From Chryseobacterium gleum (GTDB lineage Bacteria; Bacteroidota; Bacteroidia; Flavobacteriales_D; Crocinitomicaceae), in assembly GCA_945877045.1 (NCBI GenBank), contig CAMCQW010000015.1:1-15289 (forward strand): DNA of 15,289 bases. Direction: 5' to 3'. The notes under the pieces were generated by a model. It searched no databases. It was not told the DNA's origin and saw only the letters and a list, made by a program, of their open reading frames with translations. This document shows positions 7,209 to 13,570 of this stretch, piece after piece. How positions within the stretch are numbered: the stretch's first letter is position 1; the number at the start of each line of letters is the position of its first letter. A program made the translations under genes and the position numbers.

Positions 7209-7877
7209 TCAATTTATGGTAAAGCAACAATACTTTATTTTATGTCCACGATTGACAAATAATTTTTCGTAGTGCGTTTTTATTGAAAAGATGGCATGGT
7301 CAGCGTGTCCTTCTTCCTGCTCTAAAAAAGCATATAAATCGGGTTGGTTGTCTACTAAACAATATTGATTGTTTTCAATTTCTTCAATAGTTGATTCATA
7401 CAACAAGTCGCTATCTGTTTTTAAATGGATCAATCCCCCGGGCTTCAAAAATTTACGGTATCGATCAATAAAGAGAGTTGATGTGAGTCGTTTTCTAGGC
7501 TTATTAGGTTGTGGGTCTGAAAAAGTTAGCCAGATTTCATCCACTTCATCTTTTGCAAAGTAATCATCAATAAAATCGATTCGGGTGCGCAAGAACGCTA
7601 CATTATCCAATCCTTTTTCTATGGCTTGTTTGGCGCCAATATAAATCCTATTTCCCTTTAAATCAACGCCTATATAGTTGTTCTCCGGGAATAATTCACC
7701 AAGCCCCACGCTATATTCCCCTTTGCCACAACCAAGTTCGAGAACTAATTTTCCGGAGTTCATGAAAACGTTTTTGTTCCATTGGCCCGTGTTTTTGAAC
7801 AGTTGATCACGGACAGGCTCATGAACATTGTCAAATGATTTTATGGCTTCAAATCTGCGTAGTTTATCTTTCCCCAC
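7209..7877 (-). CDS. trmB: tRNA (guanine-46-N7)-methyltransferase TrmB
   Basis: TrmB uses S-adenosylmethionine to make m7G at position 46 in the variable loop of tRNAs. The 222-residue protein shows the SAM-binding motif VLELGCGKGEYS (45-56), the acidic ribose-binding end VDLKG (71-75) and the family signature SDPQPNKPRKR (120-130). The C-terminal T-x-Y-E motif is THYE (201-204). Length is normal. The start is GTG at 7877: an in-frame TAA lies three codons upstream, and MGKDKLRRF matches how Bacteroidota TrmB proteins usually begin, so no ATG alternative fits. It is the first gene of the seven-gene minus-strand run. It is divergent from the unknown protein at 7966, with 88 nt between them. 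Confidence 0.95.
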   Translation of the reverse strand: MGKDKLRRFEAIKSFDNVHEPVRDQLFKNTGQWNKNVFMNSGKLVLELGCGKGEYSVGLGELFPENNYIGVDLKGNRIYIGAKQAIEKGLDNVAFLRTRIDFIDDYFAKDEVDEIWLTFSDPQPNKPRKRLTSTLFIDRYRKFLKPGGLIHLKTDSDLLYESTIEEIENNQYCLVDNQPDLYAFLEQEEGHADHAIFSIKTHYEKLFVNRGHKIKYCCFTIN

Positions 7878-7909
7878 TTTTAATTATGACTTTTTGGATC
7901 GTCAGATTG

Positions 7910-7937
7910 CGAATTTACTATTAATTTTATTTCTCAA
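7910..7937 (-). promoter_or_regulatory. Weak candidate promoter for trmB and the downstream run
   Basis: On the minus strand TTG (complement of 7935-7937), 17 nt, then TAAATTCG (complement of 7910-7917) fits the Bacteroidota -33/-7 layout with one mismatch in the -7 element. It lies 32 nt before the GTG start, in the 88-nt divergent gap. I found no comparably good element for the plus-strand gene in the same gap. Confidence 0.27.
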
Positions 7938-7965
7938 TTTCGTTTTCTACGCTTAATTTTACAGC

Positions 7966-8532
7966 ATGCATTTTATTGAACCCTTTTTTAATTGGCGAGG
8001 GTATTACATCGCTTCCGAAGATGCAATTTCTCCTTTCTTCGAAGTTGAATATAGTGAGAGCCACTATACTAATAAGATTTACAATTTTTACATTCATCCT
8101 CAATGGGACAACATGGGGTCTGAAACCTTGTTTTTGAAAATATTATTCGTTGATTATGAAAGTCGTTCTGCTGTAATTGAATTCATCGGTGAATGGAATG
8201 ATGCCATAGGAAACGATATTATGGTCTTGAAAAGAGAAGTGGTGGATGTTTTAATAAATCAGGGCATCGATAAGTTTATTCTTATTGGTGAAAATGTATT
8301 GAATTTTCATTATTCTGACGATTGCTATTATGAAGAATGGTTCGATGAGGTGGAAGATGGATGGATTGCCCTGGTTAATTTTCATGACCATGTTTCTAAG
8401 GAGTTAAGCCGAATTAATATTGATCAATACCTCGTTATGGGGGGAGAATTAGACGACCTTGAATGGCGAACTTTTCACCCGATCCAATTTGTGGACAAGG
8501 TCACTTCAATTGTTAGAAATAGAATTGACTAG
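7966..8532 (+). CDS. Uncharacterised protein, acidic and aromatic-rich
   Basis: I cannot assign a named family. The 188-residue product has no signal peptide or membrane helix, so it is probably cytoplasmic. It is rich in Trp, Tyr, Phe, Asp and Glu. Stretches that look conserved are FNWRGYYIASEDAISPF near the N-terminus, FYIHPQWDNMGS, EFIGEWNDAIGNDI, FILIGENVLNFH and DDCYYEEWFDEVEDGWIAL. The alternation of beta-like hydrophobic segments (LFLKILFVDY, SAVIEFIGEW, KFILIGENVLNF) with helices suggests a small alpha/beta domain. From memory, similar proteins occur in other flavobacteria, which would make it a conserved lineage protein. That is recollection, not a search. Coding is supported by the full-length open frame, amino-acid composition and the ATG start. 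It is divergent from trmB and 64 nt upstream of cdd. Confidence 0.8.
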   Translation: MHFIEPFFNWRGYYIASEDAISPFFEVEYSESHYTNKIYNFYIHPQWDNMGSETLFLKILFVDYESRSAVIEFIGEWNDAIGNDIMVLKREVVDVLINQGIDKFILIGENVLNFHYSDDCYYEEWFDEVEDGWIALVNFHDHVSKELSRINIDQYLVMGGELDDLEWRTFHPIQFVDKVTSIVRNRID

Positions 8533-8596
8533 GATTTATCATTTTTTACGAAACAAAGCGCGATATCTTGCGTAAATCATCGCCTAATAAACTAGT

Positions 8597-9076
8597 ATGA
8601 AGGAAAGATTTGAATTTAACTATGACCTGTTGTCAAATTGGAAAGAGTTACCCATTGAAGAACATGTTTTAGTTGAACAAGCTTATGCGGCGATGGAAAA
8701 TGCGTATGCTCCTTACAGCGAATTTAAGGTAGGGGCTTGTGCTAAAATGGATGATGGATCTTTCGTTTTAGGAAATAACCAAGAAAATGCGGCTTTCCCC
8801 TCTGGTATTTGTGCTGAAAGGGTGGCGCTATTTTATGCCGGGGCTAATTTTCCGCATAAAAAAGTGATTACCTTGTGCATCGTCGCGAAAGGAGATCTTA
8901 TGCCTGCTTCGCAGTTGCTTTCGCCTTGTGGTTCCTGCAGACAAGTAATGCTGGAGTCTGAAAACAGGCAAAAACAGTCTATTCGTGTACTATTAGTCAA
9001 TCAAGATGGAAGAACCATGATTTTGGATTCTGTCATCCAATTACTTCCTTTTGGTTTTGGTCGAATTTTCGATTAA
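8597..9076 (+). CDS. cdd: Cytidine deaminase
   Basis: The enzyme hydrolyses cytidine and deoxycytidine to uridine and deoxyuridine for pyrimidine salvage in the cytoplasm. The 159-residue protein has the nucleoside-binding segments YAPYSEFKVGA (37-47) and GNNQENAAFPSG (59-70). The zinc site is CAE (Cys72, Glu74 as the proton shuttle) plus PCGSC (Cys111, Cys114). Three Cys ligands mark the small tetrameric type, in contrast to the HAE-type ligand of dCMP deaminases and the larger dimeric type. Length is slightly above the usual 130-140 because of an N-terminal extension of about 20 residues. I see no clear promoter in the 64 nt upstream, so it may be read through from the preceding gene. Confidence 0.94.
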   Translation: MKERFEFNYDLLSNWKELPIEEHVLVEQAYAAMENAYAPYSEFKVGACAKMDDGSFVLGNNQENAAFPSGICAERVALFYAGANFPHKKVITLCIVAKGDLMPASQLLSPCGSCRQVMLESENRQKQSIRVLLVNQDGRTMILDSVIQLLPFGFGRIFD

Positions 9077-9112
9077 AGCCGTTCCATTTTGTAAATAAAT
9101 ATATTTTCAAGA

Positions 9113-9146
9113 TTTGCTATTAATGCTACTTTGAATCTTATCTTTG
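9113..9146 (+). promoter_or_regulatory. Bacteroidota-type promoter for the DUF4494-pdxH-M16 genes
   Basis: TTTG at 9113-9116, a 22-nt spacer and TATCTTTG at 9139-9146 match the Bacteroidota -33 (TTTG or TTG) and -7 (TAnnTTTG) consensus exactly, with spacing inside the range reported for flavobacterial promoters. The -7 element ends 20 nt before the ATG at 9167, so the 5' leader would be short. It lies in the 90-nt gap after cdd, in which I see no terminator hairpin. Confidence 0.6.
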
Positions 9147-9166
9147 TTGACTAAATTTATTTCAAG

Positions 9167-9781
9167 ATGAACAATTGGTTTACCGTTAAGGTTAAGTACA
9201 CGAAGCAATTAGAAAATGGGACATTTAAACGTGTGTCTGAGCCTTATATGTTGGCTGCAATGACGTTTACAGATGCGGAAGCAAGAATTTACGAAGAACT
9301 TGGTGCATTAATTCGTGGCGAATTTACCGTTGTCGGTATTGCGCGAACTGATGTCCATGATATTTTCGCATACGATGATTCAGAAACATGGTATAAATGT
9401 AAAGTTACCTATGATAAAGTAGACGATGAGGGTGAAGGTGACAAGAAAAAAACCATTTCACAGAATTACTTAGTGACTGCACCAAATGTAAAAGATGCCT
9501 ATATCAGGGTACAAGAAAGTTTGTCAACTTTAATGATAGATTTTAAAATAACTATTGTTGCTACCTCGCCGATTGTTGAAATATTCCCTTATCATGAGGA
9601 TGATGTGGCCACAATTAGTAAGGTTATTACGGAAATAGTTGATGAAATTAGTTCAGAAAATACGGTTTTAGATGCGGAGAATCTTATCCAAAGTAAAGGT
9701 GCTATTTTTAGTGCATCGGGCTCTGATGAGGAGGAATCCGAAAGTAATTTGGTGGATGAATTAGACGATGAAAATGAGTGA
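9167..9781 (+). CDS. DUF4494 domain protein
   Basis: This 204-residue soluble protein is recognised as DUF4494, a Bacteroidota family, by its opening NNWFTVKVKYTKQLENGT and the later ETWYKCKVTYDK...YLVTA.NVKDAY....ESLSTL. These two stretches are themselves related. W4, K8, V9, Y11 and K13 match W75, K79, V80, Y82 and K84. The helices A37-L48 and A111-L122 correspond, and both halves end in an IF pair (66-67, 139-140). The domain is therefore an internal duplication (residues 4-67 and 75-140). A low-complexity acidic tail follows (about 143-204, ending in several Glu/Asp runs). Function is unknown. Its 3' end overlaps pdxH by 8 nt and it follows a good promoter, so it leads this three-gene unit. 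Confidence 0.86.
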   Translation: MNNWFTVKVKYTKQLENGTFKRVSEPYMLAAMTFTDAEARIYEELGALIRGEFTVVGIARTDVHDIFAYDDSETWYKCKVTYDKVDDEGEGDKKKTISQNYLVTAPNVKDAYIRVQESLSTLMIDFKITIVATSPIVEIFPYHEDDVATISKVITEIVDEISSENTVLDAENLIQSKGAIFSASGSDEEESESNLVDELDDENE

Positions 9782-10418
9782 TAATTTAAGGGATCTTAAA
9801 AATAATCACCAAGATTTCACAAAGGGTAGCCTAGCTACTAATGGAGAAAAAAATCCTTATGTGTTCTTTAGTCGTTGGTTTGACGAAGCAATTGCTTCAG
9901 GTGAATTAGAATCAAATGCCTGCGTTGTGTCAACCGTTAGTCTTGATTTACAACCTAGTTCACGCATCGTTTATTTAAAAGAGCTACTAGATGAGGCTTT
10001 CATTTTTTACACCAATTATGCCAGTCAAAAAGGCAAAGAAATTGAAAATAACCCCAAGGCTTCAATGCTTTTCTTCTGGCCTAAAAGTGAACGGCAGGTT
10101 AGGATAGAAGGACTTGTATCAAAATTACCCGAGTCTGTCAGTGATGCTTACTTTGATTCGCGTCCTCTGCAAAGCAAATTGGGCGCTTGGTCTTCTCATC
10201 AATCGGATGAATTACTTGATCAAAAAGAACTATTGGAGCGAATGGCGTTTTATGAAAATAAATTTGGAGAGAATGTTCCACGTCCACCGCATTGGGGAGG
10301 GTATGCTCTTACGCCTATGCTAATAGAATTTTGGCAGGGTAAACCATCTCGCTTACACGATCGCATTGTCTTTGAAGCTTTCGAAGGGAATTGGAAGATT
10401 TATAGAAAAAATCCTTAA
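9774..10418 (+). CDS. pdxH: Pyridoxamine 5'-phosphate oxidase
   Basis: This FMN-dependent enzyme oxidises pyridoxine or pyridoxamine 5'-phosphate to PLP, the last step of DXP-dependent synthesis and of salvage. The 214-residue protein carries the FMN- and substrate-binding blocks in order. These are RIVYLKE (64-70), FYTNYASQKGKEI (79-91), RPLQSKLGAWSSHQS (130-144), the GGY segment (175-177) and RLHDR (193-197), followed by W..YRKNP at the end, where RLAP or RLNP is more usual. Length fits the family (about 210-220). The ATG at 9774 gives MSDNL, a typical start. An in-frame ATG at 9768 would add two residues. It overlaps the DUF4494 gene by 8 nt, and its stop shares one base with the M16 start, so translation is probably coupled through all three genes. 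Confidence 0.95.
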   Translation: MSDNLRDLKNNHQDFTKGSLATNGEKNPYVFFSRWFDEAIASGELESNACVVSTVSLDLQPSSRIVYLKELLDEAFIFYTNYASQKGKEIENNPKASMLFFWPKSERQVRIEGLVSKLPESVSDAYFDSRPLQSKLGAWSSHQSDELLDQKELLERMAFYENKFGENVPRPPHWGGYALTPMLIEFWQGKPSRLHDRIVFEAFEGNWKIYRKNP

Positions 10419-11671
10419 TGAAAGATATTCAACCGCTTTGTTTTACATTATCGAATGGGGTTCGTTTAGTCTATTTGTACAAATCGACTGAAGTTTCTCA
10501 TGTAGGCTTTACTTTTTTGGCGGGTTCAAAATTTGAACAAAGCCAGCAAGTAGGTTTAGCTCATTTTTTAGAGCATTGTGTATTTAAAGGGACTTCCAAA
10601 CGAAAAGGCTTACAGGTACTTTCGCGTTTGGATGATGTGGGAGGTGAATTAAATGCTTTTACCGCTAAAGAAGAAATTTGCTTGTATGCTTCTATTACGC
10701 AACAATATGTTTCTCGTGCGATTGATCTTTTGGCTGATATCTCCTTGAATTCTACTTTTCCAGCCGAAGAATTGGAAAAAGAAAAATTAGTCATTCTTGA
10801 TGAATTAAATTCCTACTTAGATAGTCCAAGCGATAAAATTTTTGATGATTTTGAAGCACATTTATTTCCGAATCACCCACTTGGAAATAATATTTTAGGA
10901 ACTAAAAAAAGTGTCAAAGGGTTTAAACGCGAAGATTTAATTTCCTTTGTGGACACTCACTTTACCTCAGATAATTTGGTGGTTTCTTATGTTGGAAATT
11001 ATTCCAAAATCAAATTAGTGGCTTTGTTAGAAAGTGCATTAATTTCGCTGCCTAATAGGGCCGAACGGCCAATTTATGATTTGATCGGTCCCTATGAACC
11101 TTTTTCGATTCGGACGAAAGAAGCCAATTATCAATCACATGCTGTAATTGGTGGCATGGGACCAAGTTATCTTCACGAAGACCGTCGCGGTATGGGTTTG
11201 TTGATTAACGTCTTAGGTGGCCCTGCCTTAAATTCACGGTTGACATTAGCGATCCGAGAGAAGCATGGTTTGGCATATGCTGTTGATGCAAGTTATACCT
11301 CTTTTTCTGATACTGGTTTTTGGTGTGTATATTTAGGTACCGATCCCAAAAATATCGATAAGGCCATTCTTCTGGCTAAAAAAGAAATTGAACGATTGTG
11401 TGATAAGGGCTTGTCTTCTGCTCAGTTGGCTCGTGCTAAAAAACAATTTAAAGGACACATGTCCTTGGGAATGGATAGTAACGTGGGACTTATGTTGGGC
11501 TTAGGAAAAAGTTTATTGGCCTTTAATCAAATCGATACAATTAAAGAAATTCATGAAGGAATTGATCGTTTAACCACACAAGAATTAATTGAAATTGCAA
11601 ACAAATACCTTGCACCGAGCTTAATCTCTGAATTGATTTTCGATTGCAAGAAAGGAGGAAATAAAGGATAG
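10418..11671 (+). CDS. M16 family zinc metallopeptidase (processing-peptidase-like)
   Basis: This 417-residue single-chain M16 peptidase has a complete active site. HFLEH (49-53) supplies two His ligands and the catalytic Glu, and Glu129 in ILDELNSY is the third ligand at the spacing expected (76 residues after the second His). The C-terminal half keeps the substrate-contacting R...Y pair in IREKHGLAY (Arg280, Tyr287), so it should be catalytic rather than the inactive partner. There is no signal peptide, so it is probably cytoplasmic. The size matches the bacterial type resembling mitochondrial processing peptidase beta. Its ATG overlaps the pdxH stop by 1 nt (TAATG). It converges on the yggS gene with 8 nt between the stops. 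The substrate is unknown. Confidence 0.93.
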   Translation: MKDIQPLCFTLSNGVRLVYLYKSTEVSHVGFTFLAGSKFEQSQQVGLAHFLEHCVFKGTSKRKGLQVLSRLDDVGGELNAFTAKEEICLYASITQQYVSRAIDLLADISLNSTFPAEELEKEKLVILDELNSYLDSPSDKIFDDFEAHLFPNHPLGNNILGTKKSVKGFKREDLISFVDTHFTSDNLVVSYVGNYSKIKLVALLESALISLPNRAERPIYDLIGPYEPFSIRTKEANYQSHAVIGGMGPSYLHEDRRGMGLLINVLGGPALNSRLTLAIREKHGLAYAVDASYTSFSDTGFWCVYLGTDPKNIDKAILLAKKEIERLCDKGLSSAQLARAKKQFKGHMSLGMDSNVGLMLGLGKSLLAFNQIDTIKEIHEGIDRLTTQELIEIANKYLAPSLISELIFDCKKGGNKG

Positions 11672-11691
11672 GTTTACAATTATCTTCCTCC
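11654..11691. terminator. Hairpin across the convergent M16 and yggS stop codons
   Basis: GGAGGAAATAA (11654-11664) pairs with TTATCTTCCTCC (11680-11691) over 11 bp with one bulged C and a 15-nt loop. The loop holds the M16 stop, and the yggS stop lies at the edge of the right arm. The position suggests a shared terminator for both strands. The flanking T-runs are poor (TTTCTT on the minus strand, none on the plus), so termination efficiency is doubtful. Confidence 0.35.
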
Positions 11692-12339
11692 AAATATGGT
11701 ACTTCCAACCCGAATCATCGTGCTTCCGCATTTGATAGCTATTGGATAATCGCCACTCATTCCCATGGAAATTTCTCGGAAGGAAGCTACGTCTTTAAAG
11801 TAGTTGTTTTTTAGCGTGGTATAAATTTGTGCCAGCTCATTAAATTCATTAGTAATTTGTTTTTCGTCATCAACAAATGATGCCATTCCCATTACGCCAG
11901 CGATGCGTATGTTGGTAAGTGTTGCGTAAACGGAAGTTTGTAAAAGTGCTTCGGCTTCAGAAATACTCAAGCCAAATTTACTTTCTTCTTTGGCAATATG
12001 AAACTGAAGAAGACAAGGGATGATGCGCTCGTGTTTTTTGGCTTGCTTGTCAATTTCCTGTAATAATTTTAAACTATCCACCGCATGAATGAGGTGGATG
12101 AACTCGGCGATGTATTTTACTTTATTCGTTTGTAAATGTCCGATAATATGCCAATGAATGTCTTTTGGTAATGAATTCCATTTTTCGCAAAGTTCTTGCA
12201 CCTTGTTTTCACCAAAATGCCTTTGTCCTGCGTCGTAAGCTTCTAATAAATCCTCGTTCGGTTTGGTTTTGGAAACAGCGATGAGTAGAACGTTCGAGGG
12301 AATTTCTTCGTTAATTTTTTGGAGTTGTTCTTTTATCAT
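11680..12339 (-). CDS. yggS: YggS/PLPBP family pyridoxal-phosphate homeostasis protein
   Basis: This 219-residue protein is the PLP-binding, alanine-racemase-like TIM-barrel family involved in vitamin B6 homeostasis; it is not known to catalyse a reaction. The PLP-bearing lysine is Lys24 in AVSKTKP. Other family blocks are GQRHFGENKVQEL (38-50), WHIIGHLQTNK, HAVDS, FGLS, GVMGMAS and the phosphate-binding end SMGMSGDYPIAI.CGSTMIRVGS.IFG. Length is normal. The ATG overlaps the DUF1015 stop by 4 nt (ATGA), so it is translated with that gene. Together with pdxH on the other strand, two B6-related genes lie within about 2.5 kb, although they are not in one operon. Confidence 0.93.
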   Translation of the reverse strand: MIKEQLQKINEEIPSNVLLIAVSKTKPNEDLLEAYDAGQRHFGENKVQELCEKWNSLPKDIHWHIIGHLQTNKVKYIAEFIHLIHAVDSLKLLQEIDKQAKKHERIIPCLLQFHIAKEESKFGLSISEAEALLQTSVYATLTNIRIAGVMGMASFVDDEKQITNEFNELAQIYTTLKNNYFKDVASFREISMGMSGDYPIAIKCGSTMIRVGSTIFGGR

Positions 12340-13568
12340 TCGTTGATGTCGTAGTTGGTTAATCCACTCCGTAATTTTGGTTCTACATAGGTTGTTTTTG
12401 GTGGCATATTCAATTGTTGATCTGCCACTTTTTTAACTTGTTCTATACTCAAAGGGTAAAGAACAAAACCAATGGCAAATTTCCCACTATCTACGCTTGC
12501 AGAAATTACGGATAAATCTTGATTTCCTGGCACAAATTCAACCTGATCACTCGTTTTTAGGTCCTCGATTCCAAGCAGTGGTTTAAGAATAAATTCTGTA
12601 AGCATTTGACTGTCGAGTGAATTTACAGCATGATCTACTTCGATGAGGTAATCAACTAAAAGTAAACTATACCATTCATTCTCTAGGTATATACAAATCT
12701 CGTGTTCCTTCAATGGTGTTCTGGCTTCGCTCAATAATTCAACTTTACCTAATGCTGCCAGCGCATGCAAAAATGTTGCTTTTGAATACCCACCTAAGGA
12801 TTTGACTAATCTGTTAAAGGCTAAGATGTACAAGTTATTTTCTTCAACGAAATACGCCAAAAAATTTTCCGCACCTAATACAGCTTGGCCATTATTCTGC
12901 CGATTATTGGCTAAGCTAGCGGAGGAAGCGCAACGATGGTGCCCATCGGCTATATACGTGCAAGGAATAGAATTAAAGGCCTCTTGAATTTGTTTAGCAT
13001 ATTCCTGGCTCACTACCCATAATTCGTGTTTTATTAGATCTGTGGTGGTAAATTCATATTCTGGTCGCTCTTGTATAGCTGAACTTATAATTGAATTTAT
13101 CGTGTCACTTCCTGCGTAAGTCAGTAATACAGGTTCGGCATTGAAACCGACTTCTTCTAAATAGCTTGTGAACATGGTTTCCCTGCTTGTCAATGTTGCC
13201 TCATGTTTTTTTATTAGTCCATTTTCATAGTCTGCCACGCTAGCGCCACCGATTACTCCAATAAAAACCTTAGCTACTGTAGTTTGTCGATAAATGTAGA
13301 GCGATGGATTTTTTTCTTTAAAAATAATACCCGAAGCAAGGAATTCTTCGTATCGTTTCTTAACGGTTTGGAAGCGTTCTTTTGAATTGGCTTTTGTTTT
13401 GGTGGTTTGCTTGAATTCAGGATTAATAATATGCAAGAAAGTAAATGGATTGTCTTCCATTTTTGCTTTCAGTACATTTTTCTTATAGGTGTAAAAGGGC
13501 CTCGTTGCTACCAGATGCACTTTGTCCCGTTTAGGACGAATAGCTCTAAAAGGACTAATTTTCGCCAT
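12336..13568 (-). CDS. DUF1015 family protein with DGHHR motif
   Basis: This 410-residue cytoplasmic protein opens with ISPFRAIRPKRDKVHLVATRPF and FTFLHIINPEF, the hallmark of DUF1015. It has the central motif YIADGHHRCASSASL, with DGHHR at residues 208-212. The reaction is not established from this sequence. The DGHHR string resembles the nucleotide-binding motif of the ParB/sulfiredoxin-fold free-serine kinases (SerK, SbnI). In many Bacteroidota, DUF1015 genes sit near serine biosynthesis genes (from memory). A kinase-like role is therefore a hypothesis, not an assignment. Here the neighbours are a TonB-dependent receptor upstream (2-nt gap) and yggS downstream (4-nt overlap). No ser genes are in view. 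Confidence 0.88.
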   Translation of the reverse strand: MAKISPFRAIRPKRDKVHLVATRPFYTYKKNVLKAKMEDNPFTFLHIINPEFKQTTKTKANSKERFQTVKKRYEEFLASGIIFKEKNPSLYIYRQTTVAKVFIGVIGGASVADYENGLIKKHEATLTSRETMFTSYLEEVGFNAEPVLLTYAGSDTINSIISSAIQERPEYEFTTTDLIKHELWVVSQEYAKQIQEAFNSIPCTYIADGHHRCASSASLANNRQNNGQAVLGAENFLAYFVEENNLYILAFNRLVKSLGGYSKATFLHALAALGKVELLSEARTPLKEHEICIYLENEWYSLLLVDYLIEVDHAVNSLDSQMLTEFILKPLLGIEDLKTSDQVEFVPGNQDLSVISASVDSGKFAIGFVLYPLSIEQVKKVADQQLNMPPKTTYVEPKLRSGLTNYDINE

Positions 13569-13570
13569 CG

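Noticed and set aside
8564..8570. TATCTTG before cdd as a possible -7 element.
   Set aside because: It lacks one T of the consensus and there is no TTG at the proper distance upstream.
9728..9736. Purine-rich GAGGAGGAA that could serve as a ribosome binding site for pdxH.
   Set aside because: It is about 38 nt before the pdxH start, codes for the acidic tail of the DUF4494 protein, and Bacteroidota seldom depend on such sites.
11651..11660. Strong Shine-Dalgarno-like AAAGGAGGAA on the plus strand.
   Set aside because: It lies inside the last codons of the M16 gene, no plus-strand gene follows, and it is better explained as coding sequence and one arm of the convergent hairpin.
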